Shown here in pieces: positions 35,151 through 45,100 of a DNA stretch of 64,000 bases (position 1 is its first letter; every line of letters begins with the position of its first letter). The notes beneath the pieces were generated by a model that worked only from the letters and a program-made list of their open reading frames with translations, ran no database searches and had not been told where the DNA came from. The stretch is from the NCBI GenBank assembly GCA_033030425.1, contig JAUFSD010000010.1, positions 248,001-312,000 on the forward strand, read 5' to 3'. Origin of the DNA: Verpa conica. Its lineage: Eukaryota; Ascomycota; Pezizomycetes; Pezizales; Morchellaceae. The position numbers were made by a program, and so were the translations under genes.

Positions 35151-35723
35151 CAAGTACTCTACCTACTTTACGCATAGGGAGTGATTCAGACAAGTTAAAA
35201 ATGGTGAGGTGTGCACAATAATGTCTCGGGCCGAACTTCACGACTTGGACCTGTTCGCCATATTGGGTGCTCGCCACAGGGTTGAACGACTGTCACAGAG
35301 AAAGAGCAAGTTTTCCTAACTAACTTGGTGAAGGTGCCCCGGTGGAAGGTGAAGAAGTGTTAGTCAAATATACCCTACCCTAGTACTTGTCAAAAAAAAA
35401 AATTCCAATGATATGTATACTATGTAGCAGTACCAATTTACCGTTGATTTAATGTCTAAATATTTTTTTCTACGATGTATAGCTACATAACTGATCGTTA
35501 GGCTTTATACGCCTTTCGGTAAATACTAAATTTACTACCAGGTAGCCCAGGCAACTAAGCCCAGGAGCTATACATTCTCCCAAAGAATCACAGGAACTTA
35601 GTATACTCCTATGTGTTTAGACGTTTTGACCCCTCTGTGAATTAGGGGAATTATATTAATATTTATCATGCCCTTACGTCGCTCGCAAATATAAATAAAC
35701 CCCCCACTCCTCTCCCTAATTGT

Positions 35724-37498
35724 ATGCTTTATACCTACAACAAACATACCCCTCTACTAGTTTATTTCCCCAGATTACCTCTAAAGACAATGTCAAATAT
35801 CTTTCGGCCCAGCTACCAGCTATGCAGCGAACCAACTATACAGGCTAGGTCTGGCGCGGCACTTGGGGCTATCAAATGCAGTAACTGGAGTGATTTGGAT
35901 ATTAGACGCGGGCGAAAGCTAGTAAAATTTTCCTGGGACCTCCCGAGGAGCGTAATGATGGTCTGCACCGTTGATGAATACACCCAAGAACCAAGTTCTC
36001 ACATTATAAGTTATATTCGGTGGGACTGGGACTACTATGTTACCCTTCACGATGCCAGTCTCCTATTCTACTTTTTTGCGAATCCCGATATTCATGGATA
36101 CCTCACGGTTTCGATGGTTTACTACTGGCTAAACGATTACAAGATTCCAACCCAGACAGTCAATGTTAAAGATACCAAGGATATTTTTGACAATATAAAA
36201 AACTTTTCAGATCCCAAGGCAGTGGCCCCATCGAGTCTATATATCACACTGATTCGGTGGGATTGTTTCAACCATGTTTTGGACAGGTTTATTAGCTACT
36301 TCGTAAGTAGTACTATTTTCCTGCTATGATTCTTCACATTCTGATTGACCTAGAAAAATCCCTTCGGTTTATTGCAAGTACCAGGATTATATTCTGCTCT
36401 TTCAGAGGTTGTCTACAGCCCCTGGAGTCAGGACGAGTTAGGAACTTTTCGGAGACAGGTTTTTTTTTCACAAACAGACGACGAGGGATACGTAACAGTT
36501 CATTCCGGCAATAATATACCCAATGGGAGAAGAAATATATATATAAACTGTATTTCATGGAATAGCAGCTTCTATTTCACTCCCAATGAATACCTCGAAC
36601 TATGCCAGTTTTTATTTAGAGCCCCCTTAGACGAACCCTCTGTCGAACGTCTGTTGAAGTTAGTAGAAGGATGGGATTACGTGGAACACATAAACGATCC
36701 GGTGTTTTGGGACTTGTTAAATCAAGTTCCTAGAGTTAGGGGTCTAAAGGAAGGTGTGGTGAACGTAATCCGGTGGGAGCTCTTAGGCGTCTCTTTGATA
36801 AAGTTTGGCGATCAGCTTGTGAGCAAATACCCCTATATATATATAACTTTCTCGTTATTCTAACATATCCAGGATAAATATATCACGATTGCAGGACCTA
36901 GCCGATGGAACCCAGATCTAGACAATAGTCTAATAAGAGTAGGTAGCGCAACAATCGATAGTATTGTCCAAGGTTGGAACGGCACGGAACTAGACCACAG
37001 GCGGAGACTAGTGGAGTTTTGGCAAGGTGGTGTAGGTGTGATTTTCTATCCGACCTCTACATACACTGAGAAACAGGGCGTTGTTTGCGTAAGCTATATT
37101 CAATGGGAAGAGAATTACTACATTACCTGTGGGGAGGTCCTACTCCTTATTGTACTTGTGGCTGGGGTACTTAGCCCCGTGGAGAAGGAGATTATTCTGG
37201 TAGAGCTCGAATACGGCTCCATCAGGCTCCAAGAAGACCAGGACATCTACAGACGCATCACCGAGTACAGCGACCCAGTCGTTACGTGTAAACAGTCAGT
37301 AACAGTTATTGAGTGGAAATTCATATACCAGGCGCTGAAGATCAGTGTTTTGAAGCTTGTGAGTAAATTAATACTCTATAAATATTTCCTTCACAATTTT
37401 CTAAATCCTTTTAGGAAGCGCTAAGGGCTCTAGGTCAGCCTATAACGACCATAGGGAGGAGGCTTTTCTTGGAACCTCCCGTATTTCTTACGGTATAA
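35724..37498 (+). CDS. Protein with three tandem MedA (DUF7082)-like domains
   Basis: The exons are 35724-36302, 36354-36818, 36873-37358 and 37415-37498. Introns of 51, 54 and 56 bp are all phase 0, with donors GTAAGT, GTGAGC and GTGAGT. The product is 537 residues (515 if the ATG at 35790 is used). Each of the first three exons encodes one copy of a domain: an RR.LV.F-type start, a (I/V).YI.W...YY(I/V)T strand, a hydrophobic helix, and a late (V/L)I.W.......D.(L/I)....... helix ending just before the intron. This order matches the conserved C-terminal domain of the developmental regulator MedA/Medusa family. Domains have diverged strongly, and copy 2 lacks some basic positions. A nuclear role is inferred from the family. 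The C-terminal 27 residues form a tiny last exon. Confidence 0.75.
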
Positions 37499-37583
37499 CC
37501 CCAACCACTTAACCATATGGCAATACAACTAACATCGCTAGTGGGTAAAATATTAAAGCCGCCCCTAAAGTATTAACTATTGC

Positions 37584-37691
37584 TTATATTTTGTTTATTT
37601 CTTATATTCTGTTTATTTCTTATATTCTGTTTATTTCTTATATTTTGTTTATTTCTTATATTTTGTTTATTTCTTATATTTTGTTTATTTA
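37584..37691 (+). repeat. 18-bp minisatellite, six copies
   Basis: Unit TTATATT(T/C)TGTTTATTTC repeated six times just downstream of the MedA-like gene. The ORF it makes (ISYILF repeats) is an artefact. Confidence 0.9.
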
Positions 37692-37878
37692 CATCACTAT
37701 AGGCTTTCTGTTTTATTACATGCATGTTGCTGCGTTGGTATACTGTTTATTAATGAAAAGACTTCTCGCTTAATGCATGAGTTGGAGTGGCACCGCGAGA
37801 GGGCAAGCAAAACTAGGCGAATAGGTACTGGGGTAGGGGTAGGGGTGCGAGAATAGAACAGCGGAGATCTCCACTCTA

Positions 37879-38143
37879 CTTGTCCACCAGGGTAAGAACC
37901 TGGAAACAGGGGGGGGTACGCACAGAGATGTCTCGGAGCTACAGATTCACCTGAAATCTACAAATAAGGCAAATAACTAGCTATGATTCCCAATATTAAA
38001 CAGGTTCAGGAAGATTCCATTACCAAGAATAGCATATAATCCAATACATAATACCAAAATTTATACCGCCGCCACTTATCTACCCCCCTGGTTGTGCCTG
38101 TGCATACCTCTCCTGTTTCTGGGTTCTTATGCTGGCGGACAAG
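37879..38143. mobile_element. 265-bp MITE (CTCGTCCCCC family), second copy
   Basis: TA-flanked. Starts CTTGTCCACCAGGGTAAGAA, contains ACAGGGGGGGGTACGCACAG, and ends GGCGGACAAG. The same length as the copy at 18301-18565 despite base changes. Confidence 0.8.
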
Positions 38144-38170
38144 TAATTAGTTACGGTGGCACGTAGAGTA

Positions 38171-38266
38171 CAGCGACTGGCAAAAAAGATCGGGAAACGT
38201 GAGATATGAGATTTAGCGTTTTTATTCGCTTTTTAGGTTTTTGGCAATCTTTTTTGCCGTACGCTG
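38171..38266. mobile_element. 96-bp pogo-type MITE, internally deleted
   Basis: TA at 38169-38170 and 38267-38268; ends CAGCGACTGGCAAAAAAGAT and CTTTTTTGCCGTACGCTG. A shortened relative of 12543-12694, lacking the right GTTTCTCGATC. Confidence 0.75.
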
Positions 38267-39312
38267 TAGTTACAGGAATCCAATCTGTAGATTTAGAGGC
38301 AGCAACACTCAGGATCCAACACTCAACTAAGATAGGAGTTCACTTAAATGTACCTAGAGAGGGCTGCTGTTAGGTCAATATTAGGGCAGAAGCTTGTGGT
38401 TACCATGAAGAAGAAAGAAGGAGGGGTGCAGCAGCACTCCTGGCAGCAATCACAAAGTGCCAAATAACCGATTTCTTGCAACCCTCCTCACACTAGTGGT
38501 AACCTAGGAAAATCAATAACATAAAACTGCTAAAAAATCAATAAATAAAAATCATCCACCTAAATAGTCTCACTAAATAAAGTTTACTTCTTTCCTTATT
38601 TAGAGAAAGGAAAAAATTAATTAGACTTTAAGTGGTGTGTCAGAGTATTCTTTTTATCTGTTATATCTTCACAACTATAGCTTTGGCTACAAAAAGAATT
38701 AAACAAAAATCTCGTCTAATATTGACCTCTCTAAATACTTTTAAATGAAATTTTATTTGTTGGGTTTTTAGCCCTGGGCGTTGCTACTTCTAAATTTGCG
38801 AAATTCACAGATTGGACTTTTGTAGCTGCCGTAGCTTATTTACCTCAGGTACGGTGGGTCATTTGTACAAGAGTGCAGAAAGGCCCCAAGTGACAGCCAA
38901 CACTACAAAAGAATGTTAAATTTGATAGAAATAGCTACTAGAGTGTAATAATGGGTTTATTTTAACCTGTAGCTTCTAAAAACTTCTTTCTTGTCTAGCT
39001 ACAGTAATATTTGTTGATAGTTATGCCTCTGATGAATGTACTATACCTAGCATACACCAACCAAAATATAAATTATAGTAGTAATTAATTACAACTATAC
39101 TTTAGAGGAAGGACCATAATAGTTTAAGTGGGGGGGGGTGAATTTTGAGGATGTAGCAGGTAAATTTATGAGTCGGTTTTTTTCATCTTTTTTTTCTTGG
39201 TAGGTGCATTTTACTTTAATTTTCCCCCTCAAAAAAAATCGGTATTATAGACCTTATCATATAAGGCTCCCAAATATTTTGCTCTATTTAAGTGCCCCTC
39301 AAGCTACTTAAA

Positions 39313-39672
39313 TGTAAAAACCGATCACCTATTGGGGAACAGCAGGCGATAATCACAAGGTAAGACTAGTATTGAGAGACTAGGGACTCAAGGACAAGGT
39401 AGGTAAGGTAACAATATAAGTTGTTGCGTGAAGAGCTAACTAACTGACAGAGATGCGTCCCTTTTATACCTTTTCTGGAGGGACGCTGAGATCAACAATG
39501 AGACAATATGAGACTGAAGGAGCAACCTCCTTCTACATGAAACTATAGACGTCTCGTCCTGCGAGGCGTACTTCTTTACATGACCAATGATAACAGGAAT
39601 CCTACGAGATATGAAATGATACATGAAACAAGGAGATAGACAAGGCAGACTAGGAAAGGGGTGTTCTTGACA
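39313..39672 (-). mobile_element. Solo LTR (TGTCAAGAACAC family), reverse copy
   Basis: Reads on the minus strand from TGTCAAGAACACC to GGTTTTTACA, 360 bp, closely matching 48464-48822 in the opposite orientation. Flanks are TTAAA and CCACA, so there is no target duplication; the LINE sequence starts directly at its right edge. It probably marks a rearranged or recombined junction. Confidence 0.75.
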
Positions 39673-40374
39673 CCACAGTTCCCCTGAGAAAAGCAGGGCG
39701 ATACAGCCATCCCTGGTGGACAGAACATCTAAATACTCTAAAAAAAGAAGCAGCAACAACCACCAGAAGCGCAAGAAACTCCCCGCATGACCCCGAAGCA
39801 AGGAAAATAGCAAATAGAGCAAGCAACCAGTGGAAACAGGCAGTCAGATACGCCAGAAGAGACTACATCAAACAGAATCTCGCCAAAGCAGACAGTAACA
39901 CACTGTGGAAACTTGTCCAGAAACCCAAGAGGGTCATGGGAATACCGGAAATGCAAGGTGATGACACGTTTGCGGGGAAGGTGGACAGGTTTAACACATC
40001 CTTCTTCCCCAAAAATGACAGTCCCCTATCCCCCATTCCAGAAGAATTTATACCCCCTTGTATCAAGGATCTCAGTAACGCATACACAGAGGTAACCATA
40101 GAAGAAATAAATCGGACACTATCAAGAGACCTAAAAACAGTACCAGGAGCAGACAACATGAAGTGGGACACGGTATTGGCAATACACAGAGCAAATCCCG
40201 ACCTTCTCCACGTGGTCTTCTCACAACTACTATGGCACGGCGTACACCCAGAAGAATGGAAGGTAGCCAAGTACGTACCGATACTCAAACACCAGAAAGC
40301 GTAACTACAAGAGCCCAAATCCTATAGACCCATTTCCCTACTACCCTGCATGAGCAAGCTTCTGGAAAGCATAG

Positions 40375-40742
40375 TTTCACGGATCGATCAGGGGCGCTAG
40401 GGTGAGTCTCATTGTGACTCATGCAAGGATGGAGGCAGGGTAACAGGTAGCGAGGAAGGAAACAAAGGCATTGTACAGCTGGGGATTTTGGGTATAAATA
40501 GGGAGCGTTGCTCCCTCTTTGTAATAGTTTTTCTTTCTCTTTTCTTTACGCAACGTTTCTTCAGTTAGACTCAATACAAACTTCTTTCTTCGCTGCCTCT
40601 CCGCTGTTTCATCGCTTCGCGATCGCTGAACCCACTTCCTACTTCACAAACCTTTGGTATTTTGCTTGTAACGGATAGTTACCTTGCCATCGAGTTAGTT
40701 GTATCCTGTGGTTACGCTGCCCTCACGCTGTCCCCCTTGAAA
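40375..40742 (+). repeat. Gypsy 5' LTR
   Basis: Begins TTTCACGGATCG and ends CCCTTGAAA, so the terminal inverted repeat is TTTCA/TGAAA, not the usual TG/CA. A TATAAATA box is at 40493-40500. Differs from the 3' LTR by CTTTG/CTCTG and TTTACG/CCTCACG-type changes near 40517 and 40545. Confidence 0.9.
40493..40500 (+). promoter_or_regulatory. LTR TATA box
   Basis: TATAAATA in GGGTATAAATAGGG, 48 bases upstream of ACGCAACGT (40548), the likely start region of the genomic RNA. The spacing fits fungal promoters. Confidence 0.6.
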
Positions 40743-40744
40743 TT

Positions 40745-40753
40745 ACGTTGCGT
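40745..40753 (+). other. Putative self-priming primer-binding site
   Basis: ACGTTGCGT lies two bases after the 5' LTR and is the exact complement of ACGCAACGT at 40548-40556 inside the LTR. No TGG-type tRNA complement is present. Known Tf1/sushi elements prime reverse transcription from the 5' end of their own RNA in this way; application here is inference. Confidence 0.55.
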
Positions 40754-40800
40754 CGTCCACCACACCATACAACACATAACACTAGACATCTACGATCATC

Positions 40801-42111
40801 ATGACCTCCCCTACCTATGTTTTTCCCCCCACCATTGCCGCGTTCGAGGAACAACTCAGCGACGCCCCCACTCTCTACACGAATCTACAAGGACTAATTC
40901 AGAAAGCGACCGAAGCCAAAGATCGCTACCGAGAAGGAAGGGAAGCGGCCTTGCACAACTCCCAACTTTCTGAGTCCAGCCTTGCCGCCGCCCGCACCCA
41001 GCTACAGCAATCTCTAGATGCGTATACCGCACTAGAAACCCAATACAATCAGGTACAGGAAGAGCTAGCCAGAGTCCGCTCCGCGAAGGAAACCATCCCC
41101 GAAATCAAGGATCCTCTACCACCACCGGTAACCTCGCATCGATCGGAAAAAATGCCAGACCCTTCCCCCTTTAATGGGGACCGAGCCAAACTCCCAAATT
41201 TTTTAGCCATGATGAGGGTCAAGTTGGTTGGCAATGCCGACCGCTTCGCTAGCGAAGAAGCCAAGGTAATGTACATTATAAGTAGGTTGGAGGGCAAAGC
41301 CATGGACCAAATCGAACCACTTCTCGCAACCACCACCACTCCCTTCGCCACCACTACCAAAATGTACGAATATCTGCAAGAATCTTTCGGTGACCCAGAC
41401 CCCCATGGAACAGCACAGGAGGAACTCAGGACCCTGGTCCAAGGGAAACGCGACTTCGCCGCCTTCTACTCCGACTTCTTGCGCATCATGGGCAAACTCA
41501 AGTACGACGACACCGCTAAAAAAGACGCCCTTAGGAGCCGCTTATCGGACGCTATGAAGGATGCCCTAGTGGTCACACCCGTCAAGGAAGAATATAGCGA
41601 GTTTGTAAAAGATTTGATGGCACTAGATGGAAGGGTTAGAGCCAGGCAGCAAGAAAAGAAAGGAGGGACCCCTCGCAACGATTTTGGCCAGTTTACTGCC
41701 CCCGCCCCCTACGTACCGCACCCTTCACATGCCCCCGGAGGCCTGGCCCCCATGGACCTTTCTGCCTTTCAAACACGGTCTCCAGGACTCCCTCGCCCTC
41801 CGTTGGAACAACGGTACGTATTTGTAAATGGATCCAGGCGCACCTCCCCAGCTGAGAAGCAGTGGAGGAGGGAAAACGATCGCTGTGGTTACTGCGCGGC
41901 CGCAGATCATAAGTACGCCAACTGTCCCCAAGGAAAACAGCTCCAGAAACCTCCGGTTATGAGGGGAGCAGCTCTTTCCGCCCCAAGCGGACCACTTCAG
42001 CAACAGGCCGGCGCGCCTTCGTCTCCTTTATCCAATAGTAATAATCCATTTCGTTCATCTTCCTCTGCTTCAAATATTTCTTCTTCGGTTCAGGGTTTTC
42101 AACAGTCCTAG
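40801..42111 (+). CDS. gag: Gypsy Gag polyprotein
   Basis: 436 residues from the ATG at 40801. The N-terminal half is helical with a coiled-coil segment (about residues 35-95), followed by the retrotransposon Gag capsid-like domain (about 115-275, with KLPNFLAMMRVKL and FGDPDP). A Pro/Ser-rich linker follows, then a CCHC zinc knuckle CGYC-AAAD-H-KYANC at about 361-375. It packages element RNA into cytoplasmic particles. The stop at 42109-42111 lies four codons after a GGGTTTT heptamer, implying a -1 shift into pol. No disabling mutation is seen. Confidence 0.93.
   Translation: MTSPTYVFPPTIAAFEEQLSDAPTLYTNLQGLIQKATEAKDRYREGREAALHNSQLSESSLAAARTQLQQSLDAYTALETQYNQVQEELARVRSAKETIPEIKDPLPPPVTSHRSEKMPDPSPFNGDRAKLPNFLAMMRVKLVGNADRFASEEAKVMYIISRLEGKAMDQIEPLLATTTTPFATTTKMYEYLQESFGDPDPHGTAQEELRTLVQGKRDFAAFYSDFLRIMGKLKYDDTAKKDALRSRLSDAMKDALVVTPVKEEYSEFVKDLMALDGRVRARQQEKKGGTPRNDFGQFTAPAPYVPHPSHAPGGLAPMDLSAFQTRSPGLPRPPLEQRYVFVNGSRRTSPAEKQWRRENDRCGYCAAADHKYANCPQGKQLQKPPVMRGAALSAPSGPLQQQAGAPSSPLSNSNNPFRSSSSASNISSSVQGFQQS
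42093..42099 (+). promoter_or_regulatory. Candidate -1 ribosomal frameshift site
   Basis: GGGTTTT sits in the gag phase G-GGT-TTT, an X-XXY-YYZ heptamer, ten bases before the gag stop. A -1 slip enters the pol frame, which is open from here through 42186 onward. Pol lacks an in-frame ATG near its start. I did not confirm a downstream pseudoknot. Confidence 0.55.
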
Positions 42112-45100
42112 AGCAGCCAGGTGGCTCTACTCTAGGACCTTCTAAGGTTTCTACAATTTCTGCGTTTTCTATTTCCGGGTTTTCAGTGTCAGACATCAAT
42201 GTGGAGGATAAATTGGATGGGGAACATTTGGTTATTTCTTGTACTCTTTCAAACAATATAAAAACCATTCAAACTCATGCATTGATTGACACTGGGGCCT
42301 CGGGATTCGCTTTTATTGATGAAACCTTTGCACGCCACCACCAACTTCAGTTAACACCTCTTAAAACTCCAAGGGAGTTGGAGGTTATCGACGGACGACC
42401 AGTATCCTCTGGCCAAATCACACATCTTGCACATCTTGGTCTATCCATTAAATCCCATAGGGAACACGCCCCATTTTTCGTAACGACGTTAGGACAATAC
42501 CCTCTGGTCCTGGGCATTCCTTGGCTCAAACACCACGATGTTTCCCTCCGCTTTAAACATAACTATGTTAAGTTTGGATCGGAATTCTGCCAAAAGAACT
42601 GTACCTCATCTCATGTGCCTATCATATCTCCAGGGATCCCCCCACCAGACAAAACAAAAATACATCTTATCGGCTCCGCTGCATTCTGCAGACTCTCCAG
42701 GAAAAGAAACGTCCAGGTATTCTCACTTTCGCTCTACGAAATAAATAAAATCGTCGACCACAAAACCTCTAAGGAAGAGTGGAAGCAAAAAATTCCAATA
42801 GAGTACCACGAATACCTGGACATGTTTGACGAAAAACTCTCCAAAAATCTGCCCCCACGAAGACCCTACGACCATAAGATCCCCCTGAAGGAAGGAAAAG
42901 AACCCCCGTTCGGCCCTCTCTACGGCATGTCCAGAGAAGAACTTATAGTTCTTAAAGAATACATCGAAGACAATATGGCCAAGGGGTTTATTAGAGACAG
43001 CGCGTCACCGGCAGGGTCCCCAGTGCTCTTCGTGAAGAAAGCGGACGGGTCACTCCGACTCTGTGTCGACTACCGAGGATTGAATGAGGTAACCATCAAA
43101 AATCGGTACCCCCTACCGCTTATACGGGAAACTCTGGACAGACTGGCAAAAGCGAAATGGTACACTAAACTGGACCTCCGTATGGGCTACAACCAAATAC
43201 GCATAGCCCTAGGGGAAGAATGGAAGACAGCTTTTAGGACAAGGTACGGCCACTACGAATACACGGTCATGCCTTTCGGACTGACCAACGCCCCCGCGAC
43301 CTTTCAACATTTTGTCAACGACTGCTTGAGGGAATATCTGGACCAGTTCTGCACCGCCTATTTAGACGACATTCTCATATACAGCGACACTCTCGAAGAA
43401 CACAAGGTACACGTCAGAAAAGTGTTACAGACCTTAAGTAACAACGGAGTACTTCTAAAACCCGAAAAATGCGAGTTCCACTGCCAGAAGACAACATACT
43501 TAGGACTGGTTATCTCCCCTGAAGGTATTAGCATGGACACAAAGAAGGTATCAGCAGTTATGGACTGGACACGACCCAAGCATCTTAAAGATCTACAAGC
43601 ATTTCTGGGCTTCGCCAACTTCTACAGACGTTTTATCAAAGATTTCTCCAAACTAGCCGCCCCCCTTACCGCTTTGTCAAGAAAGGAACCAGGAACTAAA
43701 GAACATGTTCCCTTTATTTGGACGAACGACCACCAACTAGCGTTCGATACATTAAAGGTGGCCTTCACCTCAGCACCGGTCCTAATGCACTTCGACCCAG
43801 AGAAACCAATCATAGTAGAAACAGACGCCTCCGATTACGTTTCTGCGGGAGTACTATCCCAAAAAGATAGTCAAGGAATTTTACATCCTGTGGCATTCTT
43901 CTCAAAGAAGCACTCGCCAGCCGAATGCAACTACGAAATCTACGACAAGGAACTACTGGCGATTATTAGAAGTTTTGAGGAATGGAGACCAGAACTGGAA
44001 GGAGCCGCCTTCCCCATCGCAGTCATATCGGACCATAAGAATTTGGAATATTTTATGACTACCAAAAATCTTAATCGAAGACAAGCACGGTGGGCCGAAT
44101 ATCTTTCGCGTTTTAATTTCGTAATCACATACCGACCAGGAAAACAAGGAGGGAAACCAGACGCATTGACAAGAAGATCAGGAGATCTCCCTGGAGAGGG
44201 GGATGAAAGAATACAACACCAGAGTCAAATAGTGTTGAAAAAGGAAAATTTAGATCCTAAGTTAAGTTTGTTAGCGGGTACTTTGTCAAATGAACCCGCT
44301 GAAATGACTGTTCCCATAGCAAAATTGATACAAGAGGCACAAAAAACTGACCCGTTTCCACAAAAGGTTTTAGGAATGTTGGCCAGAGGAGAAAAGAAAT
44401 CCTCAGAGATATCCCTAGCCGAGTGCTCAGAAAATAACGGACTCCTCTATTATCGAAATTGCCTGTATATACCCGACTACGATCCCCTTCGCCTGCACAT
44501 TCTTAGGGAACACCATGACGCACCAGCAGCAGGACATCCGGGCAGAGAAAAAACCTTTGAACTAGTCAGTCGTCAGTACTTCTGGCCAAAAATGCGCGAG
44601 TACATCGGAAGATACACCAGAAACTGCCACACCTGCCAAAGGAGCAAGCCCAGTACCCACAGTAAATACGGAGTCCTCCGTCCCCTACCCATTCCAGAAC
44701 AACCATGGAAAGAGGTATCAATGGACTTCGTCACCGGCTTACCAGAAAGCAACGGGTTCGACGCCATATTGGTAGTAGTGGATAGACTGTCCAAGATGCG
44801 GCATTTGATCCCTTGCCACACCACCACCGACGCAGGACAAGTAGCCAAACTGTACCTTCACAACGTTTGGAAACTTCACGGTCTCCCCACGCACGTTACC
44901 TCCGATAGAGGCACCCAGTTCACTTCGAAGTTCTGGAAAGCACTGTGCCAATTCCTGAAAATCGAAGCACGCATGTCGACTGCGTATCACCCAGAAACAG
45001 ATGGGCAGACAGAAAGGATGAACGCAATCATGGAACAATATCTTCGCGCATACATATCCTATCAACAGGACGACTGGAGTGAGTGGCTACCTATGGCGGA

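Larger units (their letters stand above)
33311..35723. other. Repeat-bearing interval without firm genes
   Basis: Contains an inverted-repeat element (33461-33889), a fragment of the GC-rich MITE family near 34090-34140, a perfect-TIR MITE (34207-34434) and a dispersed repeat copy (35012-35150). A minus ORF at 33358-33636 reads partly protein-like but lies inside the first element. Confidence 0.45.
37692..39312. other. Gene-free AT-rich interval with MITEs
   Basis: Two MITEs (37879-38143 and 38171-38266) lie 27 bases apart. A GGTTACCA...TGGTAACC inverted pair spans about 38397-38516. No ORF is supported. A G9 run occurs near 39130. Confidence 0.5.

Noticed and set aside
37591..37773. 60-codon ORF of ISYILF repeats
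   Set aside because: Pure product of the 18-bp minisatellite.
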